Origin: Staphylococcus xylosus
GTDB lineage: Bacteria > Bacillota > Bacilli > Staphylococcales > Staphylococcaceae
DNA length: 64,000 bases
Reading direction: 5' to 3'
Assembly: GCF_002732165.1 (NCBI RefSeq)
Contig: NZ_MRZO01000001.1
Coordinates: 62,001-126,000, forward strand
Of this stretch, positions 38,125 through 47,353 are shown piece after piece (position 1 is the stretch's first letter; the number at the start of each line of letters is the position of its first letter). Under the pieces are notes generated by a model that saw nothing but the letters and a program-made list of their open reading frames with translations, was not told where the DNA came from and ran no database searches. The translations under genes and the position numbers were made by a program.

Positions 38125-41100
38125 ATGAGCTGGTTCGACAAGTTATTTGGAGAAGATAATGACTCAAGTGAAGATTATCTTAATAAAAGAAGCCAACGAC
38201 GTCAAAAAGCTACACAACAAGAGAATCAAGATTCATTACTTCCTCAGAACAATGATGTTTATGAAAGACCAAAAGGAAAGTTTAGATTTCCAATGCATAT
38301 TTTGGAAGAAGCAAATGAAACAAATAACATAAATGACGATGCAAATGTAGACAACACGAATTCTGAAGTTAATGATAATCATACTTATCGCAAAAATGAT
38401 GATAATTTAAGTGTTAACCACAAACAAAGAAGACGTAGACAAATGTATGAAAAAGACGTCTCTAGCAACGTTAATTCGAAACGAGCAGAACAAAATAGCA
38501 CACGTGATGAGTCAGTTTCTGAACCGAAAAGTGAACAGAGAAGTCACAAAGGTAAAAGAATGAGAATTCAGACGGATGTTTTGCGTGCAAATGCGACTTC
38601 AAAGCATAAATCTAATACACCTAGTTACCATCAAAGCGATTTTAAAGCAAGTGAAGTTCCTTCTGCGATTTTTGGTACAAAAAAACCTAGTCCATTAGTT
38701 AATGGCGTTATAAAACAGAATCAGCAGTCCGAAACTGATTCATATGCCGATGAAGTAAGTTTGGAATTTGATAAAAAGAATCAATCTAATTCTCAAAATC
38801 CGACTTCAAATGAAACGACATTTTATAATGATCAATATGCCGATGATTTTAATGAAGATAATAATGATGTGTTATCTGCATCAACTATTGAACAAGCAGA
38901 AGATAGTGCAGATGAAGAAGAAAAAACACAAAATGACTCGTTTGATGCAACAGATATCACCAAACAAGAACCTCTTGCTAAACGTGCAAAAATGGATAAT
39001 ACAATTCATTTTGAAAATATTTATGCTTCACAAATTGTTGAAGAAATACGTCGTGAACGTGAAAGAAAAGTGCTTCAAAAGCGTCAGTTTAAAAAAGCCT
39101 TACAACAAAAGCGTCATGAGCATCAAGAGAAGCAAGAAGATAGTATACAAAAAGCAATCGATGAAATGTATGCCAAACAAGCTCAAAACTACATAGGTGA
39201 AAGCTCGTTAGATGCTGAAGAACAAACGACAAATGCTACTGAAGTTGATTCGGAAGCATCAGTTCAAGACGTTTCAAATACTAGCGCTATGCAAGATACA
39301 TCTGCCAATCAGCAAGAAGAGAAGATTGACTCAACGTATAAATACGAAGAAATTAATTTAGATAATATTCGTGATATACATACAATCAATGACGAGTATG
39401 TAAATGTTGATTCTGAAATACAAGCAGAAAGAAATGTTACAGAATCTCCAGAGATTAACGACGATATGTCTGAAGATAAAGTTGATAATGAATCTTACGA
39501 CTTAACCAATACACTTGGCGAGACATCTTCAGATGAGGTAGTTAATTCACAATCCAACGAAAACCTCAATATAGATACAACTGAAATACAAGCAGAAGCA
39601 TTAGAAAGTCAAAATGCAGAAACTGAAGATACTGATATAGCAGATGCGTATTACAGAGAGTTAGGAGATAATGATACGAGTCAATCGACTTTATCAAATA
39701 ATGAGCCCTTACATTCAACTGAAGATGATACAAAAGAAAATGTAGAAACAGCACAGGTGGCTGAATCCGAAGAAATCGTAAACGACTCCCCTGAATCTGG
39801 CAGTCCATCGCTATCAGTTGAAGCTAATAGCAAAGACTCAAATATATCTCATTCAGAAGAAAATGCAGTGGATGATATAGATGTTAATCTTTCAAAAGGA
39901 AATCATGGTAATACAGAATTCTCACAAGATAAAGATTTAGATGAACAAGAAACAAATGATACAGTAGATTCAAAAGTTGATACTAGTAAAGCAATACAAC
40001 ATACTCAGTCAACTCAAGCAAAATCAACTATTAATAAAGGGAGTAAGCCTTTCAATGTAGTCATGACTCCTTCAGATAAAAAACGTATGTTAGATGCAAG
40101 AAAAGCACAGCATCAAAATAGAGTGAGTTCGACTGAAAACCATGCGACTCATCATGCTACAAACGATAATACTTCTGAACTAAAGACGACAGAGCAACAG
40201 ACAGAGATAGGTCATGAACTTGATTCAGAACATGAAAACCAAGCTACAATAAATGAGTCAGATAATGTTCAACAAAGTGCTTCAGAAAGTGATTTAGATA
40301 ACATGTCTGATATTAAAGTTGAAACATTATCCGATGAAACAGCAACAAATACAACAGGAAATAATTATGATGAAGCTAAAACAACGAATAGTAACAAGCA
40401 ACAATCTGATAAATTAGATACATCCAAAGATAACAATGTTGTTAGCAATCATCAGTCTGTTAATCCAGATGAGTACTCTGGACAATCTGTTCAAGAACCA
40501 TTGTTAAAACCAGAGCCTACTTCACAGCTAGGTGGTACAAAGACATCAAATGAGAATGAAAATAAACCCACTATACGTCGAGGACCAAATATTAAATTAC
40601 CGAATGTAGAATTATTAGAAGCGCCTAAACAACACGAAGTAGATGAATCTTGGATAGAAGATAAAAAACAAGAGTTAAATGAAGCTTTCTATTATTTCAA
40701 TGTGCCAGCAGAGGTACAGAATGTAACAGAAGGTCCAAGTGTAACGCGCTTTGAATTATCTGTTGAAAAAGGTGTCAAAGTTTCAAGAATCACTGCCTTA
40801 CAAGATGATATAAAGATGGCGTTAGCTGCGAAGGATATTCGTATTGAGGCGCCGATAGCCGGCACGAGTTTAGTAGGTATAGAAGTACCAAATCAAAATT
40901 CAACAATAGTAAATTTACGTTCAATAATTGAAGAGCCTGCATTTAAAAATTCAGAATCTAAGTTAACTGTAGCCATGGGTCTAAGAATTAACAATGAGCC
41001 TTTATTAATGGATATATCCAAAACACCACATGCTTTAATAGCCGGTGCTACAGGTTCTGGTAAATCAGTATGCATAAATAGTATTTTAATGTCTTTACTA

Positions 41101-41976
41101 TATAAAAATCACCCAGAAGAGTTGAAATTACTGTTAATCGATCCGAAAATGGTTGAATTGGCTCCATATAATGATTTGCCACATTTAGTTTCGCCAGTAA
41201 TTACAGATGTAAAAGCAGCTACTCAAAGTTTGAAATGGGCTGTTGACGAGATGGAAAGACGTTACAAAGTCTTTGCTAAATATCATGTGAGAAATATTAC
41301 CGCTTTTAATAAGAAAGCAACATATGAGGATAGAATGCCAAAAATTGTTATTGTTATAGATGAGTTAGCAGATTTAATGATGATGGCACCACAAGAAGTT
41401 GAGCAATCAATTGCTCGTATAGCACAAAAAGCACGTGCTTGTGGTATTCATATGTTAGTTGCAACGCAAAGACCATCAGTCAATGTAATAACAGGTTTAA
41501 TTAAGGCAAATATTCCAACGAGAGTTGCATTTATGGTATCGTCAAGCGTTGATTCTCGTACCATTTTAGATAGTGGTGGCGCAGAACGCTTACTGGGATA
41601 TGGTGATATGCTTTATCTTGGCAGTGGGATGAATAAACCAATTCGTGTTCAGGGGACTTTTGTATCTGATGATGAAATTGATGATGTAGTCGATTTTATT
41701 AAAGAACAAAGAGAACCAGAATATTTATTCGAAGAAAAAGAATTATTGAAGAAAACTGAAAGTCAACCGCAAGACGATTTATTCGATGACGTGTGTCAGT
41801 TTATGTTGAATGAGGGACATATCTCAACTTCATTAATACAACGACATTTCCAAATTGGTTACAATCGTGCAGCCAGAATAGTTGATCAATTAGAACAACT
41901 AGGTTATGTTTCGGGAGCTAATGGTTCAAAACCAAGAGATGTATACATTACAGAATCAGATTTAAATGAGAATTAA
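38125..41976 (+). CDS. ftsK: soluble FtsK/SpoIIIE-family DNA translocase (SftA; FtsK of S. aureus)
   Basis: A 1283-residue motor that pumps chromosome ends away from the closing septum. There is no N-terminal membrane domain, which fits the SftA group and the staphylococcal FtsK of about 1270 residues (the other paralog, SpoIIIE, has membrane helices). About residues 1-800 are a low-complexity acidic and Asn/Ser/Thr/Gln-rich linker; the motor spans about 825-1190 with Walker A GATGSGKS (about 975) and Walker B VIVIDELADLMM. The C-terminal gamma winged helix (YNRAARIVDQLEQLGYVSG) reads KOPS-type polarity sequences. The start ATG follows AAAAGGAGGT. Confidence 0.93.
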   Translation: MSWFDKLFGEDNDSSEDYLNKRSQRRQKATQQENQDSLLPQNNDVYERPKGKFRFPMHILEEANETNNINDDANVDNTNSEVNDNHTYRKNDDNLSVNHKQRRRRQMYEKDVSSNVNSKRAEQNSTRDESVSEPKSEQRSHKGKRMRIQTDVLRANATSKHKSNTPSYHQSDFKASEVPSAIFGTKKPSPLVNGVIKQNQQSETDSYADEVSLEFDKKNQSNSQNPTSNETTFYNDQYADDFNEDNNDVLSASTIEQAEDSADEEEKTQNDSFDATDITKQEPLAKRAKMDNTIHFENIYASQIVEEIRRERERKVLQKRQFKKALQQKRHEHQEKQEDSIQKAIDEMYAKQAQNYIGESSLDAEEQTTNATEVDSEASVQDVSNTSAMQDTSANQQEEKIDSTYKYEEINLDNIRDIHTINDEYVNVDSEIQAERNVTESPEINDDMSEDKVDNESYDLTNTLGETSSDEVVNSQSNENLNIDTTEIQAEALESQNAETEDTDIADAYYRELGDNDTSQSTLSNNEPLHSTEDDTKENVETAQVAESEEIVNDSPESGSPSLSVEANSKDSNISHSEENAVDDIDVNLSKGNHGNTEFSQDKDLDEQETNDTVDSKVDTSKAIQHTQSTQAKSTINKGSKPFNVVMTPSDKKRMLDARKAQHQNRVSSTENHATHHATNDNTSELKTTEQQTEIGHELDSEHENQATINESDNVQQSASESDLDNMSDIKVETLSDETATNTTGNNYDEAKTTNSNKQQSDKLDTSKDNNVVSNHQSVNPDEYSGQSVQEPLLKPEPTSQLGGTKTSNENENKPTIRRGPNIKLPNVELLEAPKQHEVDESWIEDKKQELNEAFYYFNVPAEVQNVTEGPSVTRFELSVEKGVKVSRITALQDDIKMALAAKDIRIEAPIAGTSLVGIEVPNQNSTIVNLRSIIEEPAFKNSESKLTVAMGLRINNEPLLMDISKTPHALIAGATGSGKSVCINSILMSLLYKNHPEELKLLLIDPKMVELAPYNDLPHLVSPVITDVKAATQSLKWAVDEMERRYKVFAKYHVRNITAFNKKATYEDRMPKIVIVIDELADLMMMAPQEVEQSIARIAQKARACGIHMLVATQRPSVNVITGLIKANIPTRVAFMVSSSVDSRTILDSGGAERLLGYGDMLYLGSGMNKPIRVQGTFVSDDEIDDVVDFIKEQREPEYLFEEKELLKKTESQPQDDLFDDVCQFMLNEGHISTSLIQRHFQIGYNRAARIVDQLEQLGYVSGANGSKPRDVYITESDLNEN

Positions 41977-41999
41977 TATAGAGATAAAGGAGTGTTTTT

Positions 42000-43313
42000 A
42001 TGACACATTATCATTTTGTTGGCATAAAAGGTGCCGGTATGAGTTCATTAGCACAAATCATGCGTGATCTTGGAAATGAAGTTCAAGGTTCAGATATTCA
42101 AAATTATGTTTTTACAGAAGTAGCTTTAAAAAATAATGGTATTAAAATTTTACCTTTCAATGCGGATAATATAAAAGAAGATATGGTTATCGTACAAGGT
42201 AATGCATTTCCAGACACACATGAGGAAATTGTACGCGCACATGAATTAAAAATAGAAGTTATTCGCTATCATGACTTCTTAGGTCATATTATCAATCAAT
42301 ATACGTCTGTAGCAGTTACAGGTGCACATGGTAAGACCTCCACTACAGGTCTATTATCACACGTCATGAATGGTGATAAAAAGACATCATTCCTAATTGG
42401 TGATGGTACTGGTTTGGGTATTCCAGCAAGTGATTATTTCGCATTCGAAGCTTGTGAATACCGTAGACATTTCTTAAGTTATCATCCAGATTACGCGATT
42501 ATGACAAATATAGATTTTGATCATCCAGACTATTTTAAAGATGTGGATGATGTATTCAATGCGTTCCAAGAAATGGCGCAGAATGTGAAAAAGGCTATCA
42601 TTGCATGGGGCGATGATGAGTATTTACAAAAAATAGAAGCTGATGTACCAGTTTACTATTATGGTTTTTCTAAAGATGACGATGTTTATGCAGATAACTT
42701 AAAAATTAGTGAAAAAGGTACTCAATTTGATGTTTACATTAAGAACGAATACTATGACACATTCCTTTCACCACAATTTGGTGACCATAACATTCTAAAT
42801 GGTCTTGCTGTAATCACAATAAGCTATTTAGAGAGCCTAAACGTAGACAATATCAAAGCTGCGTTAGAAACGTTTGGTGGCGTTAAGAGAAGATTCAATG
42901 AGACAAAAATTGGGAATCAAGTATTAGTTGATGATTATGCGCACCACCCTAGAGAAATTAGTGCTACAATTGAAACAGCGAGAAAGAAATACCCTAATAA
43001 AGATGTTATTGCTGTTTTTCAACCTCATACGTTTAGTAGAACTCAAGCATTTTTAGATGAATTTGCAGAATGCTTAAGTTTGGCTGACACAACATTCTTA
43101 TGTGAGATTTTTGGTTCTATAAGAGAAAATACTGGTAATTTAACGATTCAAGATTTGATTCAAAGAATCGATGGCGCAAAGCTAATCGATGAGGAAAGTG
43201 TAAGCATATTAGAACAATATAGTAATTCAGTCATTCTATTTATGGGTGCTGGCGATATACAAAAAATTCAACGTGCTTATATGGAAAAAGTTGGTGTCAC
43301 TTCGTCATTTTAG
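42000..43313 (+). CDS. murC: UDP-N-acetylmuramate--L-alanine ligase MurC
   Basis: A 437-residue cytoplasmic ligase that adds L-Ala to UDP-MurNAc. The N-terminal dinucleotide-type loop is [15 protein letters not shown], the ATP loop is [15 protein letters not shown], and the central motif [10 protein letters not shown] and C-terminal [10 protein letters not shown] are typical Mur ligase signatures. SD TAAAGGAGTG. It lies 23 bases after sftA in the same block, linking chromosome segregation to wall synthesis as in other staphylococci. Confidence 0.96.
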   Translation: MTHYHFVGIKGAGMSSLAQIMRDLGNEVQGSDIQNYVFTEVALKNNGIKILPFNADNIKEDMVIVQGNAFPDTHEEIVRAHELKIEVIRYHDFLGHIINQYTSVAVTGAHGKTSTTGLLSHVMNGDKKTSFLIGDGTGLGIPASDYFAFEACEYRRHFLSYHPDYAIMTNIDFDHPDYFKDVDDVFNAFQEMAQNVKKAIIAWGDDEYLQKIEADVPVYYYGFSKDDDVYADNLKISEKGTQFDVYIKNEYYDTFLSPQFGDHNILNGLAVITISYLESLNVDNIKAALETFGGVKRRFNETKIGNQVLVDDYAHHPREISATIETARKKYPNKDVIAVFQPHTFSRTQAFLDEFAECLSLADTTFLCEIFGSIRENTGNLTIQDLIQRIDGAKLIDEESVSILEQYSNSVILFMGAGDIQKIQRAYMEKVGVTSSF

Positions 43314-43316
43314 TAT

Positions 43317-43341
43317 GTTTATGTTAAAATGATGGGGGTAT
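43317..43341 (+). promoter_or_regulatory. Sigma-B promoter of the ytxG gene
   Basis: GTTTAT and GGGTAT separated by 13 bases match the staphylococcal sigma-B consensus GTTTAA-N12-15-GGGTAT at 11 of 12 positions. It begins 4 bases after the murC stop and lies about 40 bases before the ytxG start. Confidence 0.85.
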
Positions 43342-43383
43342 TTATATTAAATAACAACATATGATTAATAGGAGGCGTTTTTA

Positions 43384-43878
43384 ATGGAATGGATTTTACC
43401 TATAGCTGGAATTATTGCGGCGATTGCATTTCTAATATTAGTAATTGGTATCGTTGTAGTTTTACTTTCAGTTAAGAAGAATTTAGATCACGTTGCAAAA
43501 ACACTTGATGGAGTTGAAGGACAAATTCAAGGTATTACACGTGAATCTACAGATTTACTTCACAAAGCGAATCGCTTAACTGAAGATATTCAAGATAAAT
43601 CAGATCGTTTAAACTCAGTAGTTGATGCTGTTAAAGGTATCGGTGATTCTGTACAAACTTTAAATGGTTCGGTTGATCGAGTTACAAACTCAATTACGCA
43701 CAACATTTCTCAAAATGAAGATAAAATTTCTCAAGTTGTACAATGGTCAAATGTAGCAATGGAAGTTGCTGATAAATGGCAAAACAGAAGAAATCGTAGA
43801 GATAGTGCAAATTATAAAGCGAGCAGTGTAGCAAACGATACTAATCATAGCTATACTACACGTGTAGATAACAAATAA
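43384..43878 (+). CDS. ytxG: YtxG (DUF948) general-stress-type membrane protein
   Basis: A 164-residue protein of the DUF948/YtxG family. One N-terminal membrane helix (about residues 3-29, WILPIAGIIAAIAFLILVIGIVVVLLSV) precedes a long helical region with heptad-like spacing (DLLHKANRLTEDIQDKSDRLNSVVDAVKGIG), probably a coiled coil outside or along the membrane. Ytx genes of B. subtilis belong to the sigma-B regulon, and here the promoter upstream is a sigma-B type. SD TAGGAGGCG. Precise function unknown. Confidence 0.9.
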   Translation: MEWILPIAGIIAAIAFLILVIGIVVVLLSVKKNLDHVAKTLDGVEGQIQGITRESTDLLHKANRLTEDIQDKSDRLNSVVDAVKGIGDSVQTLNGSVDRVTNSITHNISQNEDKISQVVQWSNVAMEVADKWQNRRNRRDSANYKASSVANDTNHSYTTRVDNK

Positions 43879-43892
43879 TTCATATATTAAAA

Positions 43893-43940
43893 AACAAATG
43901 CACTTAAATGAGGTTTGAAACTTATTTAAGTGCATTTGTT
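43893..43940 (-). terminator. 17-bp perfect hairpin with T tract on the minus strand
   Basis: AACAAATGCACTTAAAT pairs with ATTTAAGTGCATTTGTT over a 14-base loop. On the plus strand no T tract follows and the SD of the next gene starts almost at once; on the minus strand TTTTTTAAT follows. It may partly separate ytxG from the next gene or end an antisense transcript. Confidence 0.65.
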
Positions 43941-43957
43941 ATAGGGGGCATTCAATT

Positions 43958-45352
43958 ATGAAATACTATAATCGAGATAATTATGAAAGAAACTTAGAAA
44001 GTTATCAAGTACCAGAATATTTTACTAAAGGTGCCAGAAATGAATTTGTGTATGGATTTATTGTAGGTGCTGTGATTGGTTCAGCTTTAGGTTTAGTTTC
44101 CATTAGTAAATCTAGATCTTCTGATAAAAATGTTCCAGAAAATAAAGAACAATTTAAATCGAATATTGTTGCACAAAGTGAACAAGAAAAACAAGATGCT
44201 GAAAATAAATTAGCAGGGATGAAATCAACTATTGCAGAATCTCAAAAAAATAACACAGAAGTAACAGATGAAGAATTAGCAGCCCAAAAAGTTGCTATTC
44301 AAAAAGAATCATCCGATAATGATTTAGCTAATATGTCACCTGAGGCACAAGAACAGCAAGAAGCAAAAAATGAAAATAATAATGACGTAGTATCTAATGA
44401 TTTAGCTACTGAACATATTGACCCAGATGCTAATCCAACTGAAGATGAGATTAGTGCTCAACAAAACGCTATAAAAGAAGAAACAGCGGATAATTCAGGT
44501 GTTGACGCAAGCTCTACAGCTGACTCAGATCAAAATGAAGGCATCAATGGTAAAACAGCTGCAGCAACTGCAAGTGGCGCTGTTGTTGCAGGTGGTTTAG
44601 CAAGTGCGGCGCAAAACAAAAAAGAAGCTTTAAATAATGATTCAGAGGTTTCAGAAAACACTTCAAAATTAATAAACGAAGATGATAAACCAAAACAATC
44701 AGCTAAAGATGCGCCAAATTTAGTGACAAAAGAAGCAACTAATGAGTCATCTTCATATGATAAGGATAAGTCTGAAACAGCTACTACTGGTATAGTTACT
44801 GCATCAGGCTTAGCATTAGCAGCTCATAATAAGCAAAATGCAATAAAAAATAATCAAAGCATTGCAGAGAATACAGCTAATTTATTAATACCAGAATCAC
44901 CAAAGCAAGCTAAAAATCAATCGGTACCAAATTTAATTACTCCAAATGTTGGAAATGCAGTAGAATCTACTGATAAAGTAGACAACAGTGCGGATAAAAA
45001 TAACAAAAAAACAACAACTACAGAAATTCCTAAGCCAACAGCAGCTGAACAACGCGTTCAACAAACACATAAGACGGTATCATTTAAAGATGGTATTATT
45101 GTCCATGATGGCGCTACTAGAAATTTAAGCGAACAATCAGTTGAACAAAGTAATGCACAGCAAAATGATGATAAATCAACAGTGAAAACAAATGATGGTA
45201 TTATAAACCATGATGAATCACAGAGTGCTGATAAAACGTTAAAATCAACCCAAAGTAAATCAACTAAAAAAACTTATACTAAAAATAGACCGCAAGTGAA
45301 TAAGTCAGAGAAAGCTAAAAGTAAAATCGATAAAAGAACTTTCAATGATTAA
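43958..45352 (+). CDS. repeat-rich membrane-anchored protein of unknown function
   Basis: A 464-residue staphylococcal protein. The only hydrophobic N-terminal stretch (about 30-50, FVYGFIVGAVIGSALGLVSIS) has a glycine-zipper look. The rest is polar and modular. VTDEELAAQKVAIQKESSDN (102-121) reappears as PTEDEISAQQNAIKEETADN (160-179); two roughly 60-residue copies follow (198-256 and 276-330), each with a TASG, LASAAQNK / LALAAHNK, SENTSKLI / AENTANLL and PNLVT / PNLIT piece; and KDGIIVHDG / NDGIINHDE recurs near 377 and 412. The tail is basic. It is probably in the sigma-B transcript with ytxG. Confidence 0.8.
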   Translation: MKYYNRDNYERNLESYQVPEYFTKGARNEFVYGFIVGAVIGSALGLVSISKSRSSDKNVPENKEQFKSNIVAQSEQEKQDAENKLAGMKSTIAESQKNNTEVTDEELAAQKVAIQKESSDNDLANMSPEAQEQQEAKNENNNDVVSNDLATEHIDPDANPTEDEISAQQNAIKEETADNSGVDASSTADSDQNEGINGKTAAATASGAVVAGGLASAAQNKKEALNNDSEVSENTSKLINEDDKPKQSAKDAPNLVTKEATNESSSYDKDKSETATTGIVTASGLALAAHNKQNAIKNNQSIAENTANLLIPESPKQAKNQSVPNLITPNVGNAVESTDKVDNSADKNNKKTTTTEIPKPTAAEQRVQQTHKTVSFKDGIIVHDGATRNLSEQSVEQSNAQQNDDKSTVKTNDGIINHDESQSADKTLKSTQSKSTKKTYTKNRPQVNKSEKAKSKIDKRTFND

Positions 45353-45362
45353 TTCAAATACA

Positions 45363-45408
45363 AAGAAAGGGTCCAAGACATAAATATTTGTTTTGGATTC
45401 TTTTTATT
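45363..45408 (+). terminator. Terminator of the repeat-rich protein gene
   Basis: AAAGGGTCCAAGA pairs with TTTTGGATTCTTT using G-U pairs, followed by T-rich sequence. Further on, CAATCAAT/ATTGATTG (45433-45456) forms a small hairpin without T tract. Confidence 0.7.
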
Positions 45409-45543
45409 TTATATGAACTAACAACTAGATGAGCAATCAATTAAATCTCATTGATTGATAGCGCAATAAATTATTTTCTATACGTGCACTTGTTACTTTC
45501 TTGTTGAATGCTAAATTCTATACATAAATTACTTAAATTAATA

Positions 45544-45572
45544 TTATAAAAAAATATTGAAAAACATATAAT
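45544..45572 (+). promoter_or_regulatory. Probable promoter of aroA
   Basis: TATAAT at 45567-45572 is a perfect -10; 17 bases upstream lies TTATAA, a poor -35. Transcription would begin near 45579, giving a leader of about 185 bases. TATTGACTGAAAATT (45592-45606) read on the minus strand matches the CodY consensus AATTTTCWGAAAATT at 12 of 15 positions. Confidence 0.5.
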
Positions 45573-45618
45573 AGTGTAAAAATGGGCTAGATATTGACTG
45601 AAAATTCAGTTATCATTA

Positions 45619-45669
45619 ATGTTATTCACTTTTAAAGTGATTTTTTTCAATCGCTACTTGAACTTCTAA
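45619..45669 (+). CDS. possible Phe/Tyr-rich leader peptide of aroA
   Basis: An ATG opens a 16-codon frame MLFTFKVIFFNRYLNF ending TAA, with five Phe and one Tyr, the end products of the pathway controlled by the downstream enzyme. It overlaps a hairpin with a T7 tract and precedes further hairpins, as in an attenuation leader. No SD is visible upstream, and T-rich DNA yields Phe codons by chance, so this is tentative. Confidence 0.3.
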   Translation: MLFTFKVIFFNRYLNF

Positions 45670-45738
45670 GTAGTTCTTGTTAGAATAACGTTTAACAAAT
45701 ATTTTATCGCTTTAAAGCAGAATAAAATATCGTTTTTT
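45626..45738 (+). terminator. Terminator-like hairpins in the aroA leader
   Basis: TCACTT/AAGTGA (45626-45640) is followed by T7. GAACT/AGTTC (45660-45676) and TTCT/AGAA (45674-45685) share bases and are mutually exclusive. ATATTTTAT/ATAAAATAT (45699-45707 with 45722-45730) is followed by CGTTTTTT, 13 bases before the aroA SD. The order of alternative stems with a last terminator suggests attenuation. Confidence 0.5.
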
Positions 45739-45763
45739 AAATTTTTCATAGAGGTGAATAAAA

Positions 45764-46855
45764 ATGACAGACAAATTAAAAGAATACAGAGATGAGATAG
45801 TTGAAATAAACGAAGAGATTTTAGGTCTATTATCTAAAAGAGGAAAAATAGCACAAAAAATAGGTGAGGAAAAACGTAAACAAGGCACACTTGTATATGA
45901 TCCTCAGCGTGAAAAAGAAATGATTAATCAATTATTAGATAAGAATGAAGGACCATTCAATGACAATGTAATCAAACAATTGTTTAAAGAAATTTTTAAA
46001 GCCTCTACTGATTTGCAAAAATCTGAAAATGAAAAACACTTATATGTATCTAGAAAATTAAAACCAGAAGATACAATTGTTCAATTTGATAATGGAGGTA
46101 TTATTGGGGATGGCAATAAATCATTTGTATTTGGACCATGTTCAGTAGAATCTCAAGAACAAGTTGATGCCGTTGCAGCTAATTTACAAGCTAGAGGAGA
46201 AAAATTCATTAGAGGTGGAGCATTTAAACCACGTACATCTCCTTATGATTTCCAAGGATTAGGTGTTGAAGGACTAAAAATACTTAAAAATACTAAAGAT
46301 AAATACGGTTTAAATGTCGTTAGTGAAATAGTTAACCCAGCAGACTTTGAAGTAGCTGATGAATACTTAGATGTATTCCAGATTGGTGCACGTAACATGC
46401 AAAACTTCGAATTGCTTAAAGAAGCAGGTCGTTCAAACAAGCCTGTATTACTAAAACGTGGCTTATCAGCTACAATTGAAGAATTTATATATGCAGCTGA
46501 ATACATTGCTTCACAAGGTAATGAAAATATTATCTTATGTGAACGTGGTATCCGCACATATGAAAAAGCAACAAGAAATACTTTAGATATTTCTGCTGTA
46601 CCTATCTTAAAACAAGGTACGCACTTACCAGTTATGGTTGATGTTACTCACAGTACTGGACGTAAAGACATTATGATTCCAACGGCAAAAGCTGGCTTAG
46701 CAGTTGGTGCTGACGGTATTATGGCTGAAGTACATCCTGATCCATCTGTTGCATTAAGTGATAGTGGACAGCAAATGGACTTCAATGAATTTGATAAATT
46801 CTACAATGAAATTAAACCACTTGCAGATATGTATAACAGTAAAAAACTTAAATAA
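45764..46855 (+). CDS. aroA: bifunctional chorismate mutase/DAHP synthase
   Basis: A 363-residue enzyme of the Gram-positive AroA(G) type. The N-terminal AroQ chorismate mutase (residues 1-90: [20 protein letters not shown] and DPQREKEMI) serves as regulatory domain, sensing chorismate or prephenate. The C-terminal DAHP synthase (about 110-355) has [26 protein letters not shown] and [11 protein letters not shown], which belong to the KDO8P-like class Ibeta. It makes the first intermediate of aromatic amino acid synthesis. SD AGAGGTG. No aro gene is adjacent, and it has its own terminator. The leader upstream may attenuate it. Confidence 0.95.
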   Translation: MTDKLKEYRDEIVEINEEILGLLSKRGKIAQKIGEEKRKQGTLVYDPQREKEMINQLLDKNEGPFNDNVIKQLFKEIFKASTDLQKSENEKHLYVSRKLKPEDTIVQFDNGGIIGDGNKSFVFGPCSVESQEQVDAVAANLQARGEKFIRGGAFKPRTSPYDFQGLGVEGLKILKNTKDKYGLNVVSEIVNPADFEVADEYLDVFQIGARNMQNFELLKEAGRSNKPVLLKRGLSATIEEFIYAAEYIASQGNENIILCERGIRTYEKATRNTLDISAVPILKQGTHLPVMVDVTHSTGRKDIMIPTAKAGLAVGADGIMAEVHPDPSVALSDSGQQMDFNEFDKFYNEIKPLADMYNSKKLK

Positions 46856-46884
46856 TAATTGCAAAGTTTGAGGCAATATTGCTA

Positions 46885-46925
46885 TAAGGCTGGGACAAAT
46901 ATAATTGTCTCAGCCTTAATTATTG
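46885..46925 (+). terminator. Terminator of aroA
   Basis: TAAGGCTG with GACA pairs with TGTC and CAGCCTTA, followed by ATTATTG. The region from here to the ccpA promoter (46930-47270) contains further T-rich sequence and GCGAG.../CTCGC pieces but no ORF with an SD. Confidence 0.75.
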
Positions 46926-47270
46926 TATTGTGATAATTAAGGCTATTATATGAGCTCTAGTTCTAGTTAACATTTTATAACTACTTACCTTATTTTACTT
47001 TGGCGAGGGGAACGACGAAATTATTTTAAACATATTAGATTTCTGTCTCGCTACTTTTCTTTTTCAGCGATAATATGAGATTATCTTTGTTCATAGTTTA
47101 TTTTTAGATATTACATGTAATCTCATTTTATATATAAAGTGAGGTAGCATTTTTACATCTTTAATTTTATCCATTTAGATTATAGTGGAAATTTAAAACA
47201 TATAATATAATCCAGTTTTTTAATACTATGAAATGAAAAACATTATAACAATCTAAACAAAATGATTTTA

Positions 47271-47285
47271 CATTTTCTGAAAATG
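47271..47285. promoter_or_regulatory. CodY-like box upstream of the ccpA promoter
   Basis: CATTTTCTGAAAATG matches the CodY consensus AATTTTCWGAAAATT at 13 of 15 positions and forms the core of a 17-bp perfect palindrome (47270-47286). It ends 9 bases before the ccpA -35. Confidence 0.6.
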
Positions 47286-47294
47286 TGGTAAACT

Positions 47295-47323
47295 TTGAAA
47301 ATGTTATGAAAACAGATTATAAT
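47295..47323 (+). promoter_or_regulatory. Sigma-A promoter of ccpA
   Basis: TTGAAA (47295-47300) and TATAAT (47318-47323) are separated by exactly 17 bases. Confidence 0.85.
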
Positions 47324-47328
47324 AATAA

Positions 47329-47342
47329 AGAAATCGCTTTCA
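47329..47342 (-). promoter_or_regulatory. cre-like site at the ccpA transcription start
   Basis: On the minus strand TGAAAGCGATTTCT matches the cre consensus TGNAARCGNWWNCA at all but the last base. It lies over the expected start site and touches the ccpA SD, a position suited to autorepression by CcpA. Autoregulation of ccpA through a cre has been described in S. xylosus. Confidence 0.7.
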
Positions 47343-47353
47343 AGGAGGAAAAT

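Noticed and set aside
38147-39808. Several 60-140-codon frames on both strands inside the sftA linker region
   Set aside because: They are shadows of a repetitive, low-complexity coding stretch and lack SDs.
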